NCBI GenBank assembly: GCA_023853785.1
Contig: JAJIRX010000244.1
Location: 88,879 to 152,878, forward strand
Reading direction: 5' to 3'
From: Psilocybe azurescens
Lineage: Eukaryota; Basidiomycota; Agaricomycetes; Agaricales; Agrocybaceae
DNA: 64,000 nt
Shown here: one piece after another, positions 48,185-58,530 of the stretch
Layout of the letters: each line of letters opens with the position of its first letter
How positions within the stretch are numbered: position 1 is the first letter of the stretch
The notes under the pieces: model-generated
Database searches by the model: none
Told to the model about the DNA's origin: nothing
The model's input: only the letters and a program-made list of their open reading frames with translations
Position numbers and translations under genes: made by a program

Positions 48185-50046
48185 AGGGTGTTTCACAATG
48201 GCTTTTTCAGCCGTTTTTGGGCTGTTTTTGATGGCGATTTTCACGTCTCTTTTCTCAAAATCAAAGTGAAAAGTGGCTCAAATGCGAGGTCATTGTGAAA
48301 CCCCAAGCTTAAAACTGTATATAATGTGTGGTCACCAGTACTTTACAATTCACTTAGCATTTGTATTCAATTTTGCAAGTCCCTCCCGGTAAGTAGTGAT
48401 TGATCACGTGTTGTATGATAAATAAACTAGATCATGTCCGATTTTTGTGGCTTACAAGTTACCTAAATGCCTAAAGTCTCACTTGAAAACGCCTGCTACA
48501 AGGTGCTTTTGAATATGCAAGAAAAGTACAGGAACTCCATCACCACTCTCTTATTCTAAGGCAGCTTTCATCTTCAGAAAGTGAAGAAACAGGCTCGGAA
48601 CATGATGAAAATTTCAACATTCTTGACAAAATGCAAATTGATGAGGACTCTGACATGTCTTCAGTATCATATCTGTCAACACAATCCTCTCTGTCCTCTC
48701 TGTCTTCATTTGGCTCCAGGGAGTGAGGCTGGAGAAGCTCCTCTTGATGCTGCTCATGCTCAGTCCACCAACTCTGATTCTGAGGACGAAGAAAACATCC
48801 TTTACATCAAGAGGCTTGCAGCCATTCACAAACATATTCAATATCTCAAAAGACCCGTGTTCTGCAACCCAAAAGGTGCAAAAACTCTCACAGCTGGCCC
48901 TTGTTTTTGTAGCATTCAAAGACGGAGACCCTGAACAATTTCGGCGCAATCTTTGTGTCCGCCCTGACACATTTGATGGTCTGATCACAAAAATTGACCA
49001 ACATCCTATCTTCACTGGAGGTGGACCAAACGAGCAAATGCCTGTAGAGGAGCAGCTTGCTATTGCACTTTATCGCTTTGGACATTTTGGAAACAGTGCA
49101 TCAGTCAAGTCAGTAGCACAATAGGCTGGTTGCTCAGCTGGTACAGTTGTTAACTCTACACGCCGTGTAATGCAAGCCTTTCTTTCAATGCATGATGATG
49201 TGATTCATTATCCAAGCCCTGCAGATAAGGAGGCTGCTAAAGAATGGGTGGAAGCAGCCAGCTGTGCAGCATGGAGGGATGGGTATCTCTTTGTGGATGG
49301 AACACTAGTACCACTTGCAGACAAGCCTGGGTATCATGGGGAGGCATATTTTGACAGGAAATCTAATTATTCCTTAAATGTTCAGGTATGCTTTACAATT
49401 GTTTAATTATCGACACTTCATTGAAAATTTAATTTTTTAGCTTATTACTCTCCCAAATCTGCATATAGTTGATTATGTTATTGGTCACTGCGGCAGTGCT
49501 CATGACTCAACTGCATTTATGGAGTCCTGTATATTCAAGGATCATCAAAATCTTATTGGCCGAGGAGAATGGATATGGCTGACTCTGCATATCCTATTGA
49601 GGCATGGTGTGTTACACCATACAAGAAGCCTGCATCAAATGTGCCAGAAAATAAAACATTTAATTTCTGGGTCTCTCAATGTTTTATTGACAGCTTTGCT
49701 GAGTTTTATCGAGGTCTTTACCCTCACCCATATATTCCAGGTGGAGTTTGGTGACTCATTTTTTGCAGGTGTTCCAGCCATTTAGAGGTGGAGACTCCAC
49801 ATAGAGTCCAGCTGGAGTTGACTCATCCTCCATGTGGGCCAATGTGGAGGATGTGGAACTCCATGTGGACTCCATGTGGAACTTCATCTGAGTCTCACAT
49901 CCTCCATATGGATTCCATATGGATTTGACTCATGAAGCATGTATATCAGCATTAATACACTATTTCAGGGTCAATTTCTAATGGACTCCAGGTGGAGGAT
50001 GATCCCCAGATTTTATTTATATTTTATTATAGTGTTAAAAAAAAAA

Positions 50047-50120
50047 GCACCAACAGGAATTGAACTCGGGCATCCGAGAAGACCGCACACTGGCATTAAA
50101 CCAACTAAGCTACAGAGCCT
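50047..50120 (-). ncRNA. tRNA-like Pol III module in E4
   Basis: On the minus strand it reads GGCTCTGTAGCTTAGTTGG at the 5' side (A box TAGCTTAGTTGG) and carries CCGAGTTCAATTCCTG in the B-box position, followed by nine or more T. It is 336 bp from end B, in the same relative place and orientation as in E2, E3 and E7. Confidence 0.6.
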
Positions 50121-50529
50121 TTGTAATTTATCAAATTTTGATGGCATATATACCAATACAGCTATTTACTCAGCATTTCTCGGCAAGTGCCTCTTCCTCC
50201 GACCACCACCACCCCGCTGCCGGCCGTCGTGCGTGCCCCCCACCCTCGCCATCGTCGGTTGGAGCCAGGCCCATGCCAACCCAACCCGACACACATAACA
50301 TTGCAACGAACCGAGACCGATGAAGAACAAACGGACACCTGCGAACGAAGGGAGGTGAGTACGAACGAGACAGAACAAGGCGGGATGGGGAGCGAGGAAC
50401 GAGGCGAGGTGAATGCGGAACAAGGGGGAATGAGGCGATGCAATGCAAAGCGAGGAACGGTCGCAACCCCAGGTAAGTCGCGAATTCCGCATGCCGCCGC
50501 CATTAACTGCTCCCCCCCCCTCTTTTCAT

Positions 50530-51060
50530 GTAGACCAATGACAACAACAACAACAGGTACGTACAGTATGTACAATGATGGGTACGACGGCACGCAGAAC
50601 GTGTACGGACAACAACACCAACACGTCGCAGACCATGACAACGGCGTACAACAGCCACGACAAAGATGACAACGGCCATGACGACCACAACCACAACCAC
50701 GACAACGACAACGACAATGCATGCAACAGCCACAACAACGACAACAACGCGTACAACAGCCACAACAATGACAACGACATGTCGACAGCCATGACAACAA
50801 CAACAACAACATGTACGATGGCCACGACAAGGACAGTGGCGTATACAATGGCCACAACGATGACAACAATGTGTACAACAGCCACAATGGCGACAACAAC
50901 GCGTATGACAGATGCAGCGGACACGACAACACAACGTACGGACATGCCAGAAGCATACGACGGCCACCACGGCGTGTATGAAGGCCACCACAGTGTGTAT
51001 GACAGCCACCACAACGACAACAATGTGTACAGCGGGGCTACAAGTGACACGGCCATCCTC
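50530..51060. repeat. Tandem array of E4 (CAACAACGACAAC / CACAACAATG type)
   Basis: Repeats of ACAACAGCCACAACAATGAC and GGCCACCAC-type units fill the slot that holds the GC-rich array in E2. One plus-strand frame gives Tyr, Asn, His and Asp runs (VYNGHNDDNN, YEGHHSVYD), which recur in weaker form in E7 and at 2769-2981. Confidence 0.75.
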
Positions 51061-52069
51061 TGCCCCCTTTTTTCTTCTTTTTTCTTTTTTTAATCTCGTT
51101 TTCTCATTTTTTTTCATGTTCATGTGCTTCTATATTTATTTGAACCAACTATGTACCCTCTCACCTCCTTTTTTGTCTGTTTTGTATGTTTTTCTTTTAT
51201 TTCTTTTGTTTTATATATTTTTATATATTTCTTTTTTATGTTTCAGTGGTGATGAACTTTGCTAGTAGATAATATTGTAGATAATAATGTAGTATATAGT
51301 TTTTAATATATTATATATACATTTTTACATGAATTTACTCTAAGAAAATACATTCCAATTAAAATCTGGCTATAGCTGGACTTTGTGAAATTCAATAAGT
51401 CTGCTCTCTGATGGCCTAAGCTGGAATATTGTTACCCAGGTATGGAGTCCAGGTGGATTCTAATTGAACTCCACCTGGCCTCCAGTTGGATTCAAGTGGA
51501 ATTGCTTGAAGTCCACCTGGAGTCCATCTGGAGTCCACCTGAACTCCACCTATCAAAAATAATTTTCTGAACACTTGTATATGTTCCAGATGGAGTCCAT
51601 GTGGAGTCCACCACTTCTGTATGGAGTTGGTGGACTCCACATGGAGTATATGGGTGGAGGTAAAGTACACATTTTATCACTCACTTCACTTTGTCTCCTA
51701 GGTACGCATCAAGTCAGAACATGCTGTTGGTTATTTGAAAGATCGTTTTCAGTCCTTGAAAGGCCTTCAACAACAGATCAAGAATGAAACTGATCATTTG
51801 CATGCTGTGGAATGGATTCGGACTTGTATCACCATCCATACACTTATCCATGGCATTGAGCATCGTAACAGAGATATGGACCCAGAGGAAGACATTATTG
51901 CTGAGGGTTTATCTTCAGGCTCATCTAGCTCAGGCTCTGATGATGATTGTGTTCCTGCTGATATTCGTCGTGAAACAGCTGGACAGTGTAAGTGTCGTAA
52001 GGTGAAGGAAATTTTATTTCAAAGTCAATTATTTAATTAAATCTATAGTTTAATTACATCTGGTGTATG

Positions 52070-53502
52070 CTAATTTAAATTCTCACCATCATCTACATTA
52101 TGCAAAGCAGCTGAAGACTGGCCAACAGGTATTTGTGGAATGTGATTAGCATCAGTATCCCAATTGTTGTTGGCCACTGGCATCTGATTGTTAATAAATT
52201 CCATCCCAGTACCAACAGCATGGACTTGAGACATTCCTGGCATACTGAGTCCAGCTGCATTACTCTGCATGAACATGAGACGCATCAGCTCATACTGCTG
52301 CCCTTGACACTGAGCATCAAGTTCCATTTTGCGTGCCTTGGCCTTGTACTTGATGGTCTCAAGCTCTGTCATTTTGCTGCCAAATCAAGTTCCTTCTCAC
52401 AAAGTCTTGCCTTTTCTGCTTGTTGTGATGCTATGTCCTTCATTTCTTGCTGGTGGATATCTTCAAGGGTATTACTGGACATATCACGCTTTTTCAAGTT
52501 TTTTGAACTTGCTGTCTTGAATTGTGACTCCTACATAAACAGAATGAGTTTGTGTAAAGTAACATAAAAAATACTTACTTTTTCAGCTTAATAGAGGCCG
52601 GTTTTGCATCTTCCACATCTGATGAGACACCATAGTTGTCTACTTCACTGCTGTGATCTCGCCTATTGAATTCACTTGTGTTGAGGTTGTGGTCATTGTC
52701 ACTAGTGGCATCAGGTGCAAAGCTATTATCTTCAACCCCACTGCTGACATCATTCTCACCACCATCACTTCCTTTTTTGATGAACAGAGAGGCAGCCTTT
52801 CCTGCGAAATCCTGGCCTGGAGCAGATGTGGTGACTCCAATAGGGTTGTAGTTGGGCAGCTCAGACCACATCCCATGAAGTGTGCTGTAGAACGGCCATT
52901 CCCCTTCAATTTTAACTGATAGATACATAAGGATATTTGTCAGTTATTGAGAAGACTGAAAATCATGATCCACACATACCTGTCAGATTCTCAGCCTCAT
53001 CATCAGACTTTACTCCTTCTCCTATAGCCTTGAATTGTTTATGATATGCTTGATATGTCTTCTTTAATCTGACCAGATATTATCATTAGCTCCGAGGTTT
53101 GAGTCACTGGAACAACTGAGCAACTCACCGCTGGAACTGTTGCTGTGTAGATCATGCATATCTTGTTTTATCTACAAGATAATGGGTGAGAACATCTGAG
53201 TCATCAACTTTGGTAAAGATGGCATCAGCCAGTTGCCCATAAAGAATAGTCTTTCCCTCGCTGGCCTGGATTTTTCTTTGGCTCTCTTCTTTGGCATCAC
53301 TGGTAGAGTCACTGAAGAGCTGGATGTGGAATGTTGGGTTGTTGGTGAGATGTTCAAGTGCACAAGTAGTCCATTCTGGATGGTCTTCCCATTTGAGAGG
53401 TTTTGCTCGAGCTTTCTTGGGTTTAATGTCCTCATTGGCTGGGGTAACTTCTTTAGAAGACAAGGCTGTATTATCCTCTTTGTTTACTGAACGTTTTGCC
53501 AT
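52070..53502 (-). CDS. Myb/SANT-like partner protein of the Harbinger element
   Basis: The start at 53502 (MAKRSVNKEDNTALSSKEV) is preferred over the in-frame ATG at 53580, because a basic, Lys-rich N-terminus follows it. The Myb-like segment contains KWEDHPEWTTCALEHL and GKTILYGQLADAIF (about residues 45-110). Exons then give GEWPFYSTLHGMWSELPNYN and PIGVTTSAPGQDFAGKAA (about 52800-52900), an acidic Asp/Ser-rich linker, and a C-terminal helical, Gln/Met-rich part (YKAKARKMELDAQCQGQQYE) ending at 52070. The order Myb-like, 'LHxxWxELPNYNPIGV', acidic linker, coiled tail is typical of partner proteins of fungal Harbinger elements, which help target the transposase to DNA. Introns are short. I did not find a definite lesion, but exact splicing near 53050-53150 is unclear. 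Confidence 0.75.
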
Positions 53503-53831
53503 TGTGAAGAGAGGGAGGAGTGAAGCAGACAGAGTTATGAGATGGCAAAGTTTCAATAATTTTGTGACTTGGTGGAGCAAGCCAAAATATTCTTTGATTA
53601 TTAATATAGCACATTACATAATATTACAACTAATTATCTAATACAAGAGCTCTGAAAAGCAAGTGAAAAGTGGAGGAAAAGCAAGGCAAGACCAGGGTGA
53701 AAGCTGCTTCTGCATACTTGAAAAGCAAGGCCTGCTTTTCAAAATCCTGCTTTGATCCTCAAAAAGTGACATGAAAATCGCCATCAAAAGCGGGCCAAAA
53801 ATGGCTGAAAAGCACCATTGTGAAACACCCT

Positions 53832-54130
53832 AATGGAGCTGCATGAAAAATATGTATTGAATGCAATTTAAATTTCTGCAAAAGCGGAGGCCATTCTGTG
53901 CTTCAATGGCTGGTGGCGGAGGCCATATATAGCTTGGAAACCACATAAATTTCTTACCTATTTTACTACCTATTTACCGCATTTTTGAATGAACATTTAT
54001 TCTTGAAAGAACGGAGCTGCATATAAAAAATTTATTGAATGTAATTTAAAATTCTGCAAAAGCGGAGGCCATTCTGTACTTCAATGCTTAATTGCGGAGT
54101 CCATGAAGCCAGAAAACTGGATAAATTGGA
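53832..54130. repeat. Satellite-like tandem repeat, right part
   Basis: The continuation of the array at 47583-48184, starting with the duplicated AAT and GGAGCTGCATG. Two more units are present. Confidence 0.75.
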
Positions 54131-54863
54131 GTGGACCTCTGGCTCTATTTCTTCCCCAAATTTTCCCTAAAATTCAATCTAGATTAGTAAACCAACCATG
54201 TTAAAAGTATCAAAATAGGGATGAAAATATCCCATGGAATGGTCATTAGAATGGCAGTAGCCAGTGCCAAATTTGCTGCAAACCAGCTACCAAAATCAAA
54301 AAATTTCCCCACAGGGCTAGTGTTTGGTGTATCAGGGATGGGCCCACTTGACACTGTATCTCACATGAGAATTTTAGGCCCTCACTTGACACCATGACAA
54401 GCACTAGATAATTGGCTTTTCAATGAGTCTCTTTCAAGCTGTGTGACACATTAGATCATAAATAATTCAAATTCCATATGGTACATCATTTGATCACTAT
54501 CCCATGTGGGTACATCCCCTTAAGATGACAGCTCGCCCCAACAAAACCCTATCCAATGCACCAGTTGCCTTGAGAAGTGATAGATTTTGACTCACTTGAA
54601 CAACATGCATATTTCCTGCATCCATGAGGCCAAAGATGATTGGCCCATACAATAATCACTTCGCTGGAATAGCTGACAACAGCGTGTAGGTTTGTGCTAA
54701 GTTTTTCCATAGAGTACACTGAATTGATAAAAGAATCATTTAATTAGGATGTCTACTGCTTATGCATCTCATTCAACTTAAAAACCTGTGATAGGAGACA
54801 TGTTGTGGGTGTGAATTTCATTAGAAAAACCCACATGCCTTGTTTCTAAGGTATTGATTGATG
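54131..54863. other. No identifiable gene
   Basis: AT-rich sequence without coding features that I can support. Confidence 0.4.
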
Positions 54864-55225
54864 AAAATGAGGAGGTCTTTACACGGCCCCCCATTTTTTG
54901 GTTGGACTCCGGTTGGACTCTGTTGGACTTTCTATATTCAGAATGACAATTTTTCTGGTCTAGGACTGCTGAAATTTTCTGGTGAGATTCTGGTGAGATT
55001 CCGGTGAATGTCTGATGGACTACAAGTCCAACAGACTGTCCAGGTGGACTGTCCACTGGAATAATGCCAAACCAGCAGTTAAAGGACCAACAGAAGTCCA
55101 ATGGAAGTCCATCAGAATCCCACTGGACATGACCATTGGAAATCCAGTGGACAAGTCCAACGGAATTCCAATGGAAGTCCAATGGATGTCTTTTTATTAT
55201 AATTTATACTAGTATAGAAAAAAAA

Positions 55226-55301
55226 GACACAAACAAGAATTGAACTCAGACATCGGAGAACACTGAACACAAGTGGGATAAACCAACTGAGCCACAAAGG
55301 C
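55226..55301 (-). ncRNA. tRNA-like Pol III module in E7
   Basis: It shares TGGCTCAGTTGG and GAGTTCAATTCT with the modules of E2 and E3 and is followed by eight T. It lies 354 bp from end B. It has more transitions than the E2 copy. Confidence 0.62.
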
Positions 55302-55489
55302 TTATGGAAAACAAAAAATAGTTAAATACATAGTGATGCAGCCGAAATTCTCAGCACTGCTCGGCACCGGCCAAACAACAACGCACGCGTGACATGTTGA
55401 TGCCACATCGGTCCGTTGTTGATTCCGGCCCCACTTTTCCTTCCACCACCACTACCGCCTTGTCAGTTGGAGCCAGGCGAAAGCCAACC

Positions 55490-56490
55490 CAATGCGATGG
55501 AGGATGACAACAACAACGAAGACCAGCACAGACGCAGCGAGGACCAGGACGTGGATGAGGACAGCCAGCACGAGGACCAGGACCAGGACCAGGACGTGGA
55601 TGAGGACAGCCAGCACGAGGACCAGGACCAGGACCAGGACGTGGACGACTGCAACCATGACCACGAGGACCAGGGCGAGGCAGGCCGCAACAAGCATGTG
55701 GACAAGCCTGACCAGGGTGAGCACGCAGACAGCATTGTGCACACAGACTGCACACAGATGGCCAGGGCGACAACGTCGAGCACGGCCAGAGCGACAATGA
55801 GCACAGCCAGGGCAATGACATGGATGGCCAGGATGACAACGAGCACGGTGGGAGCAAGGACGCCGGACAGCGGGGGGCGAGCACAAGCACAAGCACAGCG
55901 GGGGGCGAGTACAAGCACAAGCACAAGCACAGTGGGGGCAAGTACAAGCACGAGGATGAGCACAGTGGGGGCAAGTGAGCACAAGCACAAGCACAGCAGG
56001 GGCAACGACAGCAGGGGCAACGACACGGACAGCAGGGGTGACGACCACGGACAGCAGGGGCAACGACACGGACAGCGGGGTGACGACATGGACAGCGGGG
56101 CCGATGACACACACAGTGGGGGTGACGACCACGGACAGCAGGGCCAACGACATGAACAGCGGGGTGATGACACACACACACAGCGGGGTGACGACACGGA
56201 CAGCGGGGCCAATGACACACACAGCGGGGTGATGACATGCACAGCAGGGCCAACGACACACAGACACAGTGGGGCTGATGACACGGACAGCGGGGGGCGA
56301 CGACACACACAGCAGGGGTGACAACATGGACAGCGAGGGCACCGGCACAGACAGCAGGGGCAACGACATGGATGGCCAGCAGTGGTGAGCACAAGCACAG
56401 ACAGGGGGATGAGCACGAGCACAGCGGGGGGCAACGACACGGACAGTGGGGGCAATGACATGGACAACAAGGGCAACAACAACAACAGGT
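55490..56490. repeat. Tandem array of E7 (GACAGCGGGGCAACGACA type)
   Basis: Nested repeats are seen: GAGGACCAGGACCAGGACGT near 55560-55640, AGCACAAGCACAAGCACAGC near 55880-55995, and CACGGACAGCGGGGTGACGA near 56020-56330. One plus-strand frame (from 55416) is acidic (Asp/Glu/Gln/His-rich) for about 300 codons but is not kept in the other elements. Confidence 0.8.
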
Positions 56491-57559
56491 AGGACGGATG
56501 ACGCAGACACATATGAAGGCCACAACAACAACAACACATATGGTGCAGCTACAACCGACACATCTATCCTCCCCCTATTTTTTTTTGATTCTTTTTTGCT
56601 TTTTTTCTTTTTTCTGTCTCGCTTTCTTATTTTTATTATTATCTTTAATGATAATGTACCTTGCTTGTAGATAAAATTGTAGATAATAATGTAGTACATA
56701 GTTTTAAATATATTATATTATACTATTATATGAATCTACTTTAAGTAATACATTCCAGTTGGAATCCAACTGAATTCCATTCCATTCCATTCCATGTGAA
56801 TTTAAAGTTGGACTTAGTGAAATTCACAAAGTCAGATAATAATGTAGTATATAGTTTTCAATATATTATATTACATTGTCACATGAATTAAAGATAAGAT
56901 TGAAGTATTATCCTAGTGACCTAGCTGCCTTAATATGGCTCCCAAAGCTTCCAAGAACACTGTGACTGTCCCTAACTCCCCCTCCCAAGTCTGCAATTAA
57001 ACCAGTGACAATCCACTGGACAGAGCACTCTTGGATCTGGTCTAATTAAGTGTTGAGAGTTCGGTGGAAGTCCACTGGAAGTCCAACGGAAGTCCAATGG
57101 ACTGGACAGTCTGGCCAGTCCACCTGTTTTCTGTCTTGAAGTGACTTGACAGGACTTTGACCGGAATTTGGCTGGACTCTGACTGGACTGGTACCAGAAT
57201 TTTGTCAAGTCCAATGGAATCTGTTGGACGTCCAATGGACTGTCCATTGGAATTGGCTGGGTCCGGTGAAAGTCCATTGGAGTCCAACGGAATATGGGGG
57301 CACTGTAAAGTACACACCCCACCCACCTGTTTTGCAATTAACGAACACCAGACCAGGGCAGCGAAAAGACATTGTGTGTCTCAGAATGCTGATAAGATAA
57401 GATAGTGGAGATTCTTCACGTGGATGGATCTAAGTTACAGTCGTTTGCATGAGAAATTGCCGCGTCGTTTTTCAGGAGTTGTGATAGTGTGACAAAGGGT
57501 CCTGCCTAGCTGGGTGAGACTCTTCACTCAAGATCTGCCATGTTCAAGTTTGCAGGACA

Positions 57560-58086
57560 ATGCAGGATGTCATCGCTGATCCTCTCCTCCTTTACTGGCT
57601 GTGTAATATGGCGCCTCATTTAACTACACAAATGTGTGAGAGAATTGTCATCTGGCGCGAGGAAATGGAAAAAGCACGCGAGAAATCGCGGCATTGGCTG
57701 TTTGTTCCAAATGCACAGTTCGTAATGTTCTTCACTATCACTATGAATATGGAATCGTCAAGAATCCCTTTGCAAAACCTCGAGCAGGCCCCTGAATTAT
57801 AAATACTGGGGATGTAAATTATATTTGCAGCCTCCTTCAAGCCAGTTCTGTGATTTATCTTGACAAGATTCAAGAGAATCTAGCTCGATACCGTAATGTC
57901 CATGTCTCCCTTGCCACTTTTTCTCGTACACTCCACCACATTGCAATGAACAAAAAAAAGGTTGTGAAGGAAGCTGTCGAGCAAAATGAGCTCCTTCGTG
58001 CAACTTGGCAAGCAGCATATGCACTGTGGGAAGTGGGAACACTATTATGTGGTGTTAAATCACCGTTAAGTCAAATTTGCCGCTGA
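57560..58086 (+). pseudogene. Tc1/IS630-like transposase N-terminal fragment
   Basis: The text starts with TTQMCERIVIWREEMEKARE. After a frame change it reads YGIVKNPFAKPRAGP and NYICSLLQASSVIYLDKIQ, then LARYRNVHVSLATFSRTLHH and ELLRATWQAAYALWE. This is the paired helix-turn-helix DNA-binding region of Tc1/IS630-type transposases common in basidiomycetes. The catalytic DDE half is absent: the text ends at 58086 after an unrelated tail, and no continuation follows. A stop and a frame change lie near 57800. Confidence 0.7.
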
Positions 58087-58369
58087 TTAATGCTGCCGAC
58101 CCGGATCAGTGCTTTCACACACCAATTATTAGTATTACTTAAGACATATTAAATGGTGTTAGCTGCATCCATCATATTGTGACATTTTAAGACACTGATT
58201 ATTAATGAATCAAAATGCCTGGCAACAAGCTGTGTGCAAAGCACTTATTATTAGTGAACCCATCAGTACAGCATATAAAGGTGCATGTTAGATGGCATTT
58301 AATCCTCCTTATCATACAAGTGTTTTCTCAGCTCTGGGAGTCTCTAAAAATAGTATTTCCTCCCAGAAT

Positions 58370-58530
58370 TAGTGATGTGCCAGCTTGGGCTTGGCCTGAA
58401 AGCCCCAGCTTTGGCCTGGCTTTAGGGGGCTCAGGCTTCACAAAATTGTGAACCAGGCTCCAGGCCAAAATTCAGGCTTGGCCCGGCCTGGCTTTGGCTC
58501 AAGCTGGGGCTTTCAGCAGTAATTTCGCAT
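58370..58530. repeat. Hairpin-forming inverted repeat, GC-rich
   Basis: CCTGAAAGCCCCAGCTTTGG on the left pairs with CAAGCTGGGGCTTTCAGC on the right, around a centre rich in GGCCTGGC words. It is non-coding and MITE-like. Confidence 0.6.

Larger units (their letters stand above)
49711..51670. mobile_element. Composite TIR element E4 (1960 bp) inside the Harbinger transposase
   Basis: End B starts at 49711 (GAGGTCTTTACCCTCACCCA). End A finishes at 51670 and reads inward GTGTACTTTACCTCCACCCA, so the inverted repeats are close. The flanking octamers are GTTTTATC and ATTTTATC (7 of 8). Subterminal words are TCCATGTGGA and TCCAGGTGGA, 10-mers rather than the 9-mers of E2, E3 and E7. From B to A it contains a tRNA-like module, a block like that of E2, an Asn/Thr/His-type array, a T-rich stretch and AT-rich blocks. 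Without E4 the target would read through a short intron-like segment (GTTTTATTG..CTCCTAG) next to the Glu exon. Confidence 0.88.
48550..52040 (+). pseudogene. Harbinger-type DDE transposase, broken and split by E4
   Basis: The acidic/Ser-rich N-terminus precedes FRRNLCVRPDTFDGLITKI (about 48940). A helix-turn-helix region follows (LAIALYRFGHFGN.., AGCSAGTVVNSTRRVMQAF), interrupted by TAG at about 49123. The first catalytic Asp is in YLFVDGTLVPLADKPGYHG (about 49290). After an intron (about 49386-49438) comes VIGHCGSAHDSTAF. The second Asp is in MADSAYPIEAW, reached by a frame change near 49575. Element E4 then intervenes, and the Glu exon resumes at about 51702 (VRIKSEHAVGYLKDRFQSL). The C-terminus ends SQLFN at 52040. 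The protein would cut and join the element ends; three separate lesions make this copy inactive. Confidence 0.85.
48185..53831. mobile_element. PIF/Harbinger-type transposon with AAT target duplication
   Basis: The left end reads AGGGTGTTTCACAATGG and the right end CCATTGTGAAACACCCT. AAT flanks both sides (48182-48184 and 53832-53834). Two other satellite units (near 47891 and 54011) show the uninterrupted sequence around the same point, which confirms a 3-bp duplication. Inside are a DDE transposase on the plus strand and a Myb-like gene on the minus strand, the standard two-gene Harbinger layout. The element also contains the later insertion E4, so its own length is about 3.7 kb. Confidence 0.9.
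54872..57315. mobile_element. Composite TIR element E7 (2444 bp)
   Basis: End B starts at 54872 (GAGGTCTTTACACGGCCCCC) and end A finishes at 57315 (CACTGTAAAGTACAC). It is organised like E2 and in the same orientation, thus inverted relative to E3. The octamer left of end B (54864-54871) is AAAATGAG and the octamer right of end A (57316-57323) is ACCCCACC. These differ from each other but are the exact reverse complements of the outer octamers of E3. Confidence 0.88.

Noticed and set aside
55351..56699. Frames of about 300-415 codons, rich in Cys/Pro/His or Asp/Gln, over the E7 array
   Set aside because: Same reason: a low-complexity array open on both strands, without conserved frame between copies.
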